From positions 62,001 to 126,000 of the forward strand of contig JAGQDJ010000026.1 in NCBI GenBank assembly GCA_022885665.1: 64,000 nucleotides of DNA, written 5' to 3'. Below the pieces are notes generated by a model. The model saw nothing but the letters and a program-made list of their open reading frames with translations, was not told where the DNA came from and made no database searches. The DNA is from Triops longicaudatus (taxonomy: Eukaryota > Arthropoda > Branchiopoda > Notostraca > Triopsidae). The translations under genes were made by a program, and so were the position numbers. Each line of letters starts with the position of its first letter. Positions within the stretch are counted from its first letter, which is position 1. Shown one piece after another: positions 24,101-39,100 of the stretch.

Positions 24101-27100
24101 GCTTGAGGTCGTTAGCGAGTTTGCGAGCCCTCGCGTCATCAATAAGCCGTGGACTATGTTCACTAATGGAATCTGGAAATAAATAAAATATTTATGGTGT
24201 GAAATTCTAACACGCTGACTAACAGAAAATAACAAAAAAATATACAAAGTAAGAAAATAATACATTAGAGAATACAGAGTGAACAGAAAAAACTGCGAAT
24301 TTTGCATTTAACTATGCTAAATTTCAGCAATTTTTCTGATATTATTTTTTTATTCGGCGTATAAACTTTTCGGTAGAATACAATGAATTTAGTTCGTATT
24401 AATAGATGAATTCAGTTACAAAAACTAACAGATTTGGATAGCGTCCCTAACGTTTCATGACCAGTAACTCTATGTTATTCGGAATCAATGATACTTCAAC
24501 AAAAGACTACTACAGAAATGCACTATGCTACAAGTGTAGCAGATGCACACAAAAAAATGATGCGTTAGTCCAACAAAAGTTTTTTTTTCTTTCAGTTACA
24601 GATGTAAAGCAAAAAGATACAAAGACTTCATATAATAAAAAAGTTTTTTATTACCTTGAGTACCCACAAGGATGAAAGGAATCTCAGCGGTATTGCGGAA
24701 GTGCGCCATTTTGGCATAATAGTTGTAAATGGCATTAAAACTGGCTTCGTTTTCCAACGAAAACACAAAGATAACAGCATCCACCCAGGCCGTAAACTAC
24801 ACAATGAAAAGAAAGAAAAGACGGCATATAAGCAACAGTGATTCCCTCATATACCCCCCACACAACCATCATAATCAAACCTCAACAACGTCCTCCACTT
24901 CACACAAGACCTCCCACCAACTTCTACCTTCATTATAACTACTTGCCACCCTCATCTCGTTTCGCTTCCACTGCCACAATCACGACAGTCAATCCCCTCC
25001 CGCTTTTAATAACCCCCCGAAAGCATACAAGATCTAAAACTGCCGTTCATCGATATCCTCCCTGCTTCGTCTCCATTGCCGACACCGAGTACGATGCTGA
25101 AATTATTAATAGGAACCGATAACTAGACAGCTGAGCTTCCTGATCAGCATCCCGCATCAGATATTGCGACTCGGGGGGAGACAATACCTCCAAAAAATGC
25201 GTGGGGGTGGGTTTTACCCCCCTACTCCCACGGCAGGGGGTGCACATCTGTACTATTGCATGTTGAAACTACCCTCGGTACACTCTACCTTTGAGTAAAA
25301 ACTACTTTTTGTTACCACTGACACGCCACATTATCTCGAATCTCCCGTCACCTCCTTCATGTCTTATCTCCCTCAAAAAGGGATTTTAACAACATAGTAA
25401 CAACACAGCCCACCCCCTTGTCACTCTCGCCCCCCTAATAGTCCCCTCTACTTCGCTTTTTCCTGCGTTTTTCTTACAACCTAATACCAATATTTTGAAA
25501 TGCATAATATCCCTATGCTAATGAAGGTTTTGATCTCATCAGGCTATATCCCCTTGCAGCTGCGTTGGGCCTTTTTTCTCCATTCCAAACTTTGCATAAC
25601 GCAAAATAACTTTTAATTCGGTATTCAATCACACAACCCGCACCATCAGCACTAACAGCAGCATCCTTTTTTTAAGGGTGGCTCAACGTTTTCCAACTAT
25701 AGAAACGTAATCAGGCGGCGCTATTGTTGAAACAGGGAGCTAAGTAGTGCTTCACGGGAACCGTGTGGGATTTCAGAGCACTAAATAGTGAAGTCAGTCT
25801 AACCAGCAGATGCCTTAACGAGCCCTCAACCCCCTGGTGCGGGATAAATACTCGAAAACTTGTGTCAACATCTATACATCATTGTTTAATTTTTTTCTCC
25901 AAACGCTTCGTGCGCGTCACGTTTTCACCCTCTCTCTCTCGCTTTAAAACGCTGGTTTCATTTGGTATTCATAACTCCCAAACTTCCCATATGCCACGCG
26001 CCGCATGCAAATGGAGTTCACCATTCACCCCCCCCCCCTAAAAGGGGTATACGGGCAAAGGGATCGCTCTCGCTTCTTTTTTATTTCATTTCATTCGCTC
26101 AGCTTGCAATTGTTCCTCGCTTGTCATTTTGATGACTTGATAAGAATTTACGACTGCCATAAAGTAAACTTTAAAATCCTTCCCTGCTGACAGAGGGAGG
26201 AAGGGGAGGATTTGCATGGAGAGCAGTTCAGGGGATTTCCCAAACGAATCATGGCTCTAATACTTTCAAATTCTTTTAAAGTACTATATTTGTACAGAGA
26301 TCATGAGCCGTTTTCGTATGTTATAGCGCTTTAGGTACCTGGAGTTCGGGGGGTCCACCTTCATCACGGATGAGCAGTAAATATGATTGCCCGTCGATGA
26401 CAATCTCTTTCTTGAAGCGGCCACCTTCGGGGGATTCTTCTTGCATATAGGAGCCGGTGAGGTATCGATGGACTAAGGCAGATTTCCCAGAAGATAAGGC
26501 GCCTACGATGCCCAGGCGCAAGTCTGGGACACCTCTCGACAGCGTCCATTCTTGGCTATTGACAAAGGAATCTAAATTGGGAAAAGAAGATCCACACTAT
26601 GTTAGAGACGATAAGAAAAGAGAAGGGACACTACGGAAAACTCTTCAAGCGTATTATGCGAAGCTCAAAGCCTGGATATTGCTGATCAGACCGTGTTAAT
26701 AGAAAGATGCAGGAAATTACCCATAAGAAATTTACCGAAATCTGAAGTGGAATAGCCGTGGTGAGTTTTTTGGTACACATAATCCTAAAGATGGACGGTA
26801 GTCCAAAGAAGATTTAAAGAAAGATACGGTATTGTTGAGAAGATGTAATAGAAAACGAAGATGGGTTACACGTGCTGGGAATTTGAGACCGGAAAGCTTT
26901 GTATAAAAGTCTAATAAGTAAATAATCGAACAGAAGCTTTCAATGATTACTTAAAATGATACAAGACTTTAATTTACTATGCAACTCTATACAATACATT
27001 GAATTATAACCTTACGAATTTGGGAAAAGCGAAACGGAACGCAAATAATTTGCGAGTTGGTATTTTTTACACATCATTAATTATCTTCTTGAATTATGCA

Positions 27101-30100
27101 AGAAAGAGAGTTTGGCTCCAAGCCGCTTCTACACTAGTTTCTTCGAGAATGTATGCAAGTGAATGAGGAAAAGGAAGTAATTCTTTCAAGATCACGACAC
27201 TCTTGGTTAGCGACATATGAAAAAAACTTGCCACTCCACAACCACAACGACGTTCACATATTTGGTCACTCTAATAGATGCACAATCATATGCTTAATGG
27301 GTTTGTTGTTTGACTACTATTTCATCCATGGTAACTTCACATTTCAAAATTCATTTGTAATACAGACTGTTCCTACAACTATGAACCACACAATACAGCT
27401 ACAGAATAACACTACTTATACAACATAAACCACAATACAGTATAATGTATTCGCATAAGGCAAGCTTAATAAACATAATTTTATATAGATCATAACAGAT
27501 AATATGCCATTTAGATTCCGAAATCCACATTTAGAAAACACCGATCTTTGTTCAGGCAGTAAACTCTGAAAAGTATAACACAATACAATAATACGATAAC
27601 CCTTAGAAGTGTCTTCTTTTTCATATTCTCATTCCATAGCGTTTTCAAAGTAACATAAAAACTTAAAGAAGTACATACGCAAGACTTAAATCGAATAGGA
27701 AAAAAATAGAAATGGCAAGTGACGACTAAAAAAATACGACTAAAAAATCAGTATATTATTGCGCCTTTCATGTTTCCTATTTTTCACGTTTCATGTTTCA
27801 CGATAAACGTCTGTTCGATGACACAACGTTTCGTAGTATCAAGAACACTTGAATCGCATTATTTAACACAATTGGAGTTTTACCGTAATTCAACAGTCTC
27901 GGACCTATCCTTCTACCCCCCGAAATTCCAACAACTTAAGCACCCTATCCACTTTTAAACCCAATCCAATCGAAATTCAAAGCGACCCTCTATCCAGTGC
28001 CCAAGTTTCTCGTCACTGTTCTTTCCCGCTTTTCCATCTTCCCTCGCTTACTAACCGCATACTAAAATGGACATTAAAAGCTTCTAAGCCCTCGCAACGT
28101 TTCCTCATTAGTAACGAGAAACCAATGAAACGGAACTCCTAAACGCTTCATTAACCGAATCAATGACGCATTAGAAGCCATTCAAACGGGAGTCAGAGGG
28201 TTATAGAGCCGAGACTGGGCAAAGATAGGGGGTGGGGTGTAGGGGGGGATGAGGGTTGGCTTGTGGTAATAATAACAGTAATATACCTTTGCCTAACCAG
28301 GATTTCGTTCGTCGAAAGGATCGTCTCAGTGATTTGCGTCTAAACGAGCGAAAAAGATTAGAAGCTACGGCCGCCCCTTTGGTAGGCCCGTTGGGCGTGG
28401 CTTGGGGGGCTTGGATCACACTCAAATCCGGCAATCCCGGGGCTCTAATCAATGGCGCGTTCCTTCGCCGCGCGAAGGGATTGTTGGCCAAAGGAGGCGT
28501 ATTTTCATCTTGGACAGTAGGCGTAGCCTGTCGACCGATGGTATTGTTCCACGTGTTCAAAACGCGTTGGGATAAAGGCCATTTCATCTTTCTCTCTTTT
28601 TGGGGGGAGACTGCACGTTTTTGTTAGTCCGATATAATGCAACACTTTTTGGCTTTTCTGTCAAACCCTCTCCCCGTTATGCAGAATCTTCTGCACCACT
28701 TAACTTCCTCTAAAGCCTCCACGTAACACCGCGAACCAATTCATTACGCAATAAGAAGTTTCTTTTTAATCCCCACCACGACGCAAATCAAGCATAAAAT
28801 CCCCTCTCGACCACCAACCGAGGGCACAGCACACTTAATTTAATCGGCCTTTAATTGCTGACTTTTTTTCCCCACTCGGTATTTCCGGTTAACGAGGGCC
28901 AAGTACTTTTTCAGTTACATAAATCCATTACGTTAATCCCTATCACTGGGATTTAACTTTCGAATTACGGAACCATAATTCGCCACAAGAACACTGAAGA
29001 CTTGATTTCTCTTTTTCAATTCAATTTCCTTATGTTTTTCCAGCTCGCTGAAGATCTAGAAATCCTAGACGCAATTTCTTGAATTGCAATTTTCGCTCAT
29101 TTTTCGCAAACGTTGGTTGTTTAGCTCAAACTACACTTGTCACTATGTTCTGACTGAAGTGAACAGTATTCACTAGCACACTAAGGATGTTCCAATGGAA
29201 TACAACGTTGCAAACATAAAATTTTCTGGCAAAATTCACGAATTAAATCCAATTTCCTTTTAAAGAGTATTTCACTGTGAAACTTATAACCGTTTTCGAT
29301 TTTACAAACACTTGCCCAATGCCAACTTTCAAGAACGTGCGGTATCCTATTTAATAGGATTAAAAAATGAAACCCGACTACCTCGAGCAGCTCGTCTTGA
29401 ACCACGTGCTCGCAGAGCGTCTGCAGCGTCACTGAGCACGAGCACCAGCGTCGACGGGTGCCAAGCTCATAGGGGGTAAAACGCCTCTTTAGGCTTTGGG
29501 GAGGGACAGTCCGGGGAAAAGTACTCGCTCCTAACCTTCGCGGTCATGTTCGCAGTTAGAACCACGTCAGGGTTAGCCAGACTAAAAGGTTGCCTCCCCG
29601 TATCCCCCAAAGGCTTGCCTGTGGATGTCCACCAGTATTCCCTCTGGGTTAAGATAGATAAGGGGAAATTGCCTTCGTGCCTGGGTATCAAAGTGGGGAA
29701 TTCTCATGTCACGCTACGTTATGCTATCTAGATCACCCCTTTTCAAGCCAGAGATAGAACATTAGGACTTCCTATTGAAAACTTCTGCCGTGACCACGCC
29801 CTGTGCAAAATGTTGCTGCCAAAAGCCAGCTGGCTGTTTTCATTCCGCTAATTACCATGTCCATTGCACGTTATGGCAAAATTCGCGTGTCGTCATCCTA
29901 GTCCGCACACGCGAAATTCGCATCATAAGCCATTGCCACCCTCCCACTGGGGTGAATAAACGTTAAAATTTCGAACAAAAGTCACAACTATAAATAATAA
30001 TAATTTATAACTGTAAATGGTAAATTCGAATGGTAAGAAAATCACCATTGAAAATGTATAATCGCCAGCATTATGAACTCCGTACAAGTGAAGCGAATTT

Positions 30101-33100
30101 ATGCAAAATGAAAAAAAAAATATTGACTACAACGTACTTTAAACTAGAGCTATTTGACGGATTATATAGGAAAAATGACCGTAAGTATTAAAAGAGATTT
30201 GAGTACGCAGAATGAAAAGAAAATGACATAAATCAATTCTCGAAATATTTAATTCTGAAACATGAAAAATGGTCCGTAAATTCCACTAATTTATTCTTAA
30301 TTTATCATTTTTTAAGCATAGTTTTACAGCCGTATTGAATTTCACTTGTTTACGTTTTAAACAATCATTATAGGCAGACCATATGACTGCTCATGTAGGC
30401 ACCAATAACGTACTACTTATTTTTTTCTTTTTATTTTTTATAGAATTTTGTATGACTTCTTTTGACGCTGGACAATATATCACATTATTCTTAACAATGC
30501 ATGATTTCCTTTTTTAATTCGAGGAAGCAAATTTTGTAGGTTCCTTTTTTATTTCGCAACGTGAGCAAAGCTTGCTGCAGTAAATTGTGTTAAAAATGAC
30601 TTGATGTCAAGCTATTTACACAGAGAAGCACAGTACAGGTGGTACATGAAATTTTCATATTTCATCCTGTAAATTTGAGGACAAAGGCAACTAATACGGA
30701 TTACGTCATTTTATATCTTACTTTGCTTAACGTAATCTGCTTAAATTTTTTTAAAAATCTTACTACACAACCTGATTGAAGCCTATAATTCCAAAAAATT
30801 TCATTTATATATGCAATATTTTAAAAATGTTTTAAAAATTAAGTCCAACATTCCGTCACTAACCGTTTAAAATTTAGTAGATATTTGTATAAAACGGATT
30901 TCTGTATTTTCATCGTCAACAGGCGAAGCTGGTGAAAGTTCGTTGAATACGTGGCTATATGATCTTTCCTAACCGAAAAGTGTGTTTTTCCCTGAAGACT
31001 CGTTAGGCTCTACTTCCGAACTCTAAACCACACCGTTTATTCCCTCGGGTTTTTTCAAAAACGTTGAAAAATTGTGAAACACGACCTCAGTTCCCGTTCT
31101 TCTCCCTCAACTGTCGACAAACGTTCCCGATTTGGTAAAAATGCATATATAACCGAATAACCGAATCAGGTAACCCGAGCTTTTAAACTGAAATCAATTG
31201 GGTCCATTAGCAGTTTTTTCCCTTTCGGTTCTTCCTTGGGTTTCAAATTCTTGAATTGAATTGCTAGGCACAAGACTTTCATTCTCTGTATGATTAGTAA
31301 ACGCGTGGCAGCTGCCCTATGGTCTTAGTTATTTGCCTCTGCCCCCTCTGACTTGTCTATAAAAACGAGATTCAACAATTGCATTTTACTGGTCAAGAAA
31401 TTGGATCTGTGGCGCGTTCCGAATGCTTTTTCCCCGACTCAAAAAGAAAAACACCCAGATTCGAATGTTGAAAAGCAGATGGATCGTATATACTCTCCAA
31501 GTGCATAAGGGATTTTCCCCCTTGGACCAAAGTTTACCGGGCGGCGTATCAGGTAAATAATGATAGGAGACACGCATACGACTCATACGCCCGGCCACGA
31601 CGCGCGAGCTCCAGATTTTCTTCCTAAGAACAAGTTTCGTCTTTCGGACGCATGCCGACCTCTTCTTAGTTTCATTGTTGGGTCATAAGAAGGGAGCGCA
31701 AAAGAGAGAAACCGTCATGGACAGAAGCCTTCTAGCCTTCTTAGCCTTCCATGGGCCTCCTCAGCTCAATACCTGGGACGTATTGTTGCTGCGATGGTAT
31801 TATGTAGAGCGACCCCCCGTCTTAAGGGTGAAAGGTATTGTATTGGGGGGTTAGGAAGTGGGGGTAAAGGTAGGGGTTGGGGAAGTTTTGGATTTCTCGC
31901 AGGGTCAAAGACTTTAACCTAAGAGGGCGTGGTTTTCGACAAGGCTTTTCATATTGTTATGGAGGAAATTGAAAAGAAAAATCCAGAGCAGTTGGCTTTA
32001 AGCCAAGTTTTACGGAGCTTTTGCCCGTATTCCGCAGTCAGGGCCTACGACTACACCAGTTTTCCGGATTCGAAACGGCCACAGATTTCGCGGGGTGAGG
32101 AAGGGGGGCACTGTCAAAGATTTCAGGGGAAGAGACGGTTTGGGAACGGTTTTCGGAGTTAGGTTTCAGGGTAGACAATTTTTCAAGATTTCTGCCAAAG
32201 AAAAAAAGGGAGCTCAAGGGCAATTATTGCGAAAAGATATACTTAGAGAGAGGGTTTACCTGAGCCGAGGTCGTGTTTTTCATGGTGTTGACAATAAGAC
32301 AGGTTGGGATTTTGGAGCTTTAGAAAAGAAAGTAGGAAAATCGGCAGAAAAAATTTGCCATACCCGGAACACGAGACTGACGACAATTTTCAAGGAAAAA
32401 ATTCGTTAAACTTTTCGAAATTTTTAGCAAACGGCTTTATTGGACTTTTCGACGGGAGTGTGGTACGAGGAATTTTTGAGACTGGCTCGGTAGCCGGTGC
32501 AGGTACAACAAAAGTAATGAGAAATACCCAGTGCATGTACGGTAAGTTTCAAGAAATGAACTTGCTTCGCCGAATAGTAACGAATTTCAGTTTTTGTATT
32601 ATTAAAGCGAAAATTGTGAAAAAAAAGTTAGGCGTATGTTATATGCAGGTATTGGTGATCAGTAAGACTGATGTAAGTTCGTTATGGACGAAGGAAGCCA
32701 ATAACGAACTAGTGAAATCTACGTTCAATACATTTACGAGCAAAAACTTTTACACGTCGACTTTCGAATCTCCCGCTGTGCTATTTACATTATACGCGAT
32801 ACAAGTCCGTTCAACTCCTAATGTGGTTAAATTGGCATCAGGAGGCTTAATTGTGAATTACGTTAGGATTGTTAATTGAAATTATTTTTTGTTTTTATTT
32901 TTCTGTCAGAACAGTGCAACTTTGCTTGTTTCAGGTCTCGTCGCATTCTCTGGAATACAAGGAAGCACGGAACAAAATTGAATTACAGACCATGCCGAAT
33001 AATATAATAAAGCCTACAACGTAATCAACTTAAAACCCCGCTATGCTGTAAGCTTACAGCACATGAATCAACAGCAAGGATATATGTGGACTCAACGAAC

Positions 33101-36100
33101 TGGAAAAGAAATATGGATTTTTTAACACAATTTTGGTATCTCGCGGCTCACTACAGGCGGTCCCCTACTCGCGTATTCAACTTGTGTGGTTCCGGAGATA
33201 CAAGGTTCGATAAGAGATCCCGCATGATGCATCTCCTCATGTGTTGACACCTCACTATGATCTCTTACAATCCACGCTTATGCCCAACCAAAACTTCTTA
33301 AGTTTCTTTCTCGGCTACTCCTGTGAGTTTGAATAGCCTTTACTGTATAAGTAGTTTTTAAGAGCGTAAAGTGAGAAAAGTATTTGGGAGACAGTTATAA
33401 CCAACATACGCGTCTTCCTTTCGAAATGAATGCACTTGTCTTTATACAAATTCAACATACGAGTCAACATTAAAATCATCTCACATCCTGAACGCCTTTC
33501 ACTCCAATTCGGAAGTAAAAAATAAGTAATAATTCAGGAAACATGGTACATTTGCGTACTACGATATCCTAAGGTAAAATCTCCTAACACGCGTCTCAAT
33601 ACTGTTAATAAAGCTTGTATAAATCTATACTACACTCTACGTATACCACTTTTCTATGGTTAACACGCGAGTAGCTCGTCCGTGTGCTAGAGTTCCTGTG
33701 GAAATTGATAGTATCTTGTCTACAAAAATCGACAACGGGCAGTACAAATGTTAAACATGCAATGTACCCGTTTCCATGGTCACGTTTTCCGCTTACCGGA
33801 GCTTGAATTATACTCATGTCCACATTTAGAACATAATGAACGGGTGGTCGAATCGAGTTTTTCTTGTTAGGGCTAAAAATAATTTTTACGGAGCAAATGT
33901 TCGTAGATCGCACAATTATTTCCTGCAATTATTTAGTAATAATTCTTCGAAAATGCTCGACAAACGATGGCTGAAAATAATTGCGATACTCAGAATTATT
34001 TCACCGTCAAAGTTTTAAAGCAGAGAAATTATTTCTCGATATATGAGGTCCCCACTACGCGATACAGTCATCTTTCTCAGAAGCTTCCAGGGCACAAAGA
34101 CGAGGAAGCAATTAAAGTTGATTATAGGCTGTCACCTGTGCCCAGGTGTGTCCAGTGCAATCAAAACTTGTCATTGCTGGAGATTTTCAAGGAAAAATGT
34201 TGGCAAACTTTTGTCCCTCGCTTCACTTCTGAGTACCGATCTTATAATTATTTTCATATGTTGACCTACGTTGCTGAATTCGTTCCTCTGCTCACATTTG
34301 CCCTAACAGTCAGTTCCAGAACAAACTAGAAGTCCGTCACGAGTTGTCTTTTATCATCACTGGCAAATTTTTAAACCTTTGTATTCGTTGTTAAAATTTT
34401 AAAATTTTTGTATTCGTTAAACTCGTGTTGCGAAAACCGAATTAAGGTCTGATTTCCTGCCGTCATCACGACATACAGGTAAGTTTGGCAATAATTTGAA
34501 ATTATACTTTAGCCCTTTAAAAAATAAAATATTCAGCAAAATTTAGACATGACAGTGCGTGATAAGTAAAAACAGTCTGTATACAAGTATTTACTTGCGC
34601 TTCTCTTTGAGACTATACTATTTGCACAGTGACTATTTTGTAAGTTTTTTGTGGGGAGGGGGTTAACCGGTTTTTCGGTTGAAGCGTTCGATGTACCGAG
34701 CTTAGGATACACAGAACAATTCTAAAATGCCGCGGTCTTACTACGCACGGCTAGAAATCTTCAACGAATTTCCCCAGACTTTACGTGAAAATTCGTTCTT
34801 TCACATAACAATCGATTTTTTAAGCACAAAAAGTACAATTTACACTGCTGTCCGCCTAAAGAATGAAACACTGGGTCTTTCACTCCGAGGCGTCTTTTTT
34901 TTTTTCAAAAAATGCCCGCATATTCAAGAATATTATCTGTGTAATGTTAGTATATGGGTAGTTAGTCTTTTCAAGCTAATAATCTTCCTTTTCTGATTGA
35001 AGACTCGTCTTCTATAAAACGTCCCTGCATAAGCATATGTAAAAAAAATTCTTTACTGAGCAACGAAAAAAAAAAATCTCCCGAACTCAATCTACGCTTT
35101 CAATAATCTCTTCGAATGGAACCCTGAATCACGCCTAAATGCTTTTCCCAATTCACAACCCGCATTTTTCCAGCTCACATACTCGAGAAAAGATTGTCAC
35201 CCGAAAATCTTTTTTGCATTTTTTTACATTCGATTCTCATGAATAAAAACGAAACGGATCAGACTCCTTTGCCGAATCCTTTTCCTTGGTTCTCCCATGT
35301 CAAAGAACTGTCGAAGGCTCGAAACTCAGAAAAGACTTTTTTTTATCCTATTGGTAAATGTACTCGAGAAGTGAACCGTTGGGGGTATCGCTCAACAATA
35401 GGCCCCGCCCTGGGGTTGAAAAGGAAAACGAGAAGCTCCTTATTGCTGGGGACAGGTGAGCGACAGCCCCGCGACATGAGAATTTTATAAGGCGACCCCG
35501 AGAATTATAAAAAAGGAATGAAAAAATCTAACGGGGAAAATCGATGGCTGGCAGACTCTCCACGACAGAGACACGATTGTACAACAAAAGGCAATCAAAG
35601 GGGTGAAATAACCCCCTTGTTCCCTTGTAACTCGGATATCTAGAACCCCTTCAAGTACTTCTCTTCGGGTGATGGGGACAAAGATGTGACACGACACAGA
35701 ACACGAGCAATGTATCCATCATACGGGGATCCTACACCTGAGAAGGTCAATTACTCTCAGATTTCCTATGCAAATTAGAACGGTAACCCCTATCCACGTA
35801 TTCATACGTGCCTTTTGACGGTTTGAAATGAGATATTCAATTTGTCCTTTTTAAGCTCTTAGTATGATAAATGGATACTTAAAACAGTCCATATGAAGTC
35901 TGCGCATCAAACACTGATAAAAAAAAGCTTCCTATAACCTTCTTAACAATTGTTTCCTTGATGAATGAATAACTAAATTTTTCGCTATCTAGGAGATCAC
36001 TCATGAAAATTATCACCAGTTCGAAATAATTGTTAACAATAGTCTATAATTTAATAATACATTCCTTTCCTTCGAATACAAAACAACTGCAAAAAAACCT

Positions 36101-39100
36101 TCATATGAATTGCAAAACGATAATTTAAAGCTGAAGCTTTTCGCTAATGACTACAACTTAAACACAAAATAGTACTGAATATCTTATAGGTTTTTAAGAC
36201 GACGAGAATTTTCGTCACTGTCTTAGTGATATGCTAGGACCTGTAGTTACTACTTCAAGTAAAACCGTGAAATATTGGGTTGTATGATCTAAAATTTTTA
36301 ATATATCTTATAATATAGATTTTATTTTATAATGTAGATGTAGATTAAATATAGATTTTACAATATATCATACATTGGATAATACAAGTTTGTATGATTA
36401 GTACATCAAGTATAAAATTTTGCATTCTGCATAAAACAGATGCGGCACTGATTCATTTTGAACCCTTAAACATTATTTTTTTCCGTCTTCTTTCATGAGT
36501 TCATTTGGTATCATTCGGATCAATTTTTCCATGATGTTACTCTATGCGCCCGATTAACTTTCCACGTCCAAATTTAACAACCTAAAAAGAAATATCTATT
36601 AAAAAATCAAAGCAACACTTTTTTTCCCGACAACAATGTTTTGTTGCCGACTGGACTGCCCAAGACTAAAATACGTTAGACGTCGATCGTAAACTTCCAA
36701 CTTCTAAAGTTCTATATACTTTAATACTCTACACTACCTTTGTGCGAGAATTGTGCTTTAGGTAAACAAAGTATTTAAGCAAGAGTTTTCAATGGCAACT
36801 TCCAACAACAAATGTGGAAACTATTGTCATAATCCAAGAACCACACGAGAGCATTGTTGATCTTCACCTTCAAATGGTCTTGACGTGAATCTTCTTCTTT
36901 CTAAGCTTGAAAAATCGACAGTCATGTAAACGCACTCGAAATCCAAGGAATTTCTTTGAATTTCAAAAGCAATGAAAAATGTTCAATCTTGAAAATGTCC
37001 CTCCATACTGGGAATCTTGGATACGTCAAGAATGAAAAATATAAACACTTGGCAGGACACAAAACCCAGTTCCTCCCAACAATGAACTTTTTAACAACCA
37101 GCCTAATGCTCCCAAAGTCGGGACCATTAACGCAAAGTTTCTTCTATTCATGCTCCTAACCTAAAGAATCCTCCCTCCCAATTTTCGGGAGACGTGGTCA
37201 AAATGTCACCCAAAACTGACCTCTTTGAGTCATCGGGTCCAGCCACCATTTATTTTATTGCTTTTATGTAACGTTTTCTTCTTCTCCCCACCCTTCAAGT
37301 TCCCATAGATCTTCCATATATCCCCATGAGCATACATGCCCCGGCAAGTCGCCAGCAAACGACCTGGGCATTTTCACTTCACACCTGGAAAATCGTCCAA
37401 AACCGTTCTGTAGTATTACACGTTCTACTACTACTACCGTGTCTCTAGTAAGTCGTAAAGTACGCGCTCCAGAAGTGGCTCTTTCTCTCTCCTATATAAT
37501 TCTTTCTCGCTCTTGTCCATTATTTCCCTAATGAAAAACAACCCCGCAAGACCCAAGGGTTTTCTTCCTCTTTTTCCCTCGACGAAAAATCGAAATCCCC
37601 GGAACCAATCGCCCTCTTTACCCCTCCAGGGCTCCCCACCTCTTGTGTAGGCTCCCTTCTCCTCAAAGAACTATTGTTACCTCGTCTAGAAGAAAAAAGG
37701 ACGCCATTTGATTGTTCACCCTGTTCGCTGAGAAGTTCCACATATGCTCTCCTTATACCTTGGAGCCCAAAAATCTTTCAGAACCGAATCTTTTTTCCTT
37801 TTCTTCTTCACACGTTTCACCCTTGATCCAGTTTTGGGCCCCGAAAAGCCAACACACCTCAACAATACCTTTCGCTTCTAACAATACATTTTTTTCTTTC
37901 AAACTCACGCTCCAGATCCGTTACAACTTTTACACTATTATTAGCCTCCTCTAACCCCTTATAACCCCCCTCGGGGAGGAAAATTTCAGCTTTTCCCTCC
38001 AGTTTTGCGCCCTCCTCTAGTTATAATTATGAAGCTAACGATAAGGACAATACTGTGATGGACAGGTGTCATGTCAGTTGGCCAAGTTTCGTGTCACGCC
38101 AAAAACTCGCCCGCCCCCCATTTCGATCTCCCAGGGACGCTGGACCATAGGGAACCGTTACTCTCAGCTTTTTGATCCTATACCTGCCAGATCCACTTTT
38201 TATCCCCCCAAAAAGGGTGAGCTTTTAGGGTTGGTTGATTTTCGGCATTGTACCTCACTAGGGAAAACAATAGTTAATATCATAACGGACACAATAGGCG
38301 CCGTGAAATGCGCTACGAAGCTCCTTTAGCCAATTTTTTAATAGCGTTAAAGGTTCAATAGAGTTGTCCGCCTTCTAGGGATCAAAGGTTGTCACATTCA
38401 TTGGTTCGAGCAATGGCAACAAAAATAAAACTGACGGATTCGTTGGAAGGGAGCGGATTTTTTTAGGTAATTTTTTTACAAAAAACAGGAGGGGAAAAAA
38501 AGAACTTGAACCCAGCAAACTGATCATTAGCGTTACGCCCACTAACCTTTTCATGTTAGATTTTTCACCCCTTTTAACGTGTTGTCACGCTGTGTTGGGG
38601 TGAATTTAGGGGGAAGTTGAGGCAGTTTGGTAACTTCGTTTATTAACCTATTGTTGCGTGACTGAGCGGAAGTTGGTACGCGTGACAGATAGCGTACGCT
38701 AGACAGAGAGAGTTGTAAGTTTTTCAAAAATGACATTCTTATTTTGAAAAGTTCTTGAGAGCTCAGAAGGGCTAAGAAAAGAGGAAGAGAGATGGTCGTG
38801 GAGGGTGAAGTTGGTTTTCTTATATGGACTCAAGAAGTTGTAATTAGTTATGGAGTATAAAGACGCCAGGTGGGCAACGAAGTGGAGTTGTTGCGACTTG
38901 CCTACGTTGCCGTTTTTGAACAGCGAGTCCCAAAATGGCCCCCGCTGTCCCGGCCAGTCAAAAGACGCCGCTGCCACGTGGTCCCAGGAGTTCAAGAAGA
39001 ACGATTAAACAACTATAAAAAAGCTTCCGTGAAGTGGAACACGAAGCGGAAACAGCACGCCAGTTAAAGACATAGGACTCTCCTTACTGTTTAGATGATT

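Noticed and set aside
24838..25247. Proline-rich open frames in the C-rich AGAP intron
   Set aside because: They reflect base composition; no borders join them to AGAP in phase and no motif is conserved.
29467..29691. G+C-rich open frame on the - strand in the AGAP intron
   Set aside because: No ATG in good context, no AGAP-compatible donor phase with a start, and no known motif; kept only as a possible regulatory area.
31929..32879. Three overlapping + strand open frames of 77-191 codons
   Set aside because: They overlap in different frames, the longest begins at TTG rather than ATG, composition looks like chance, and no family is recognisable.
38551..38995. 98-codon - strand frame near the tRNA-like segment
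   Set aside because: It begins at TTG and lacks splice signals or similarity.
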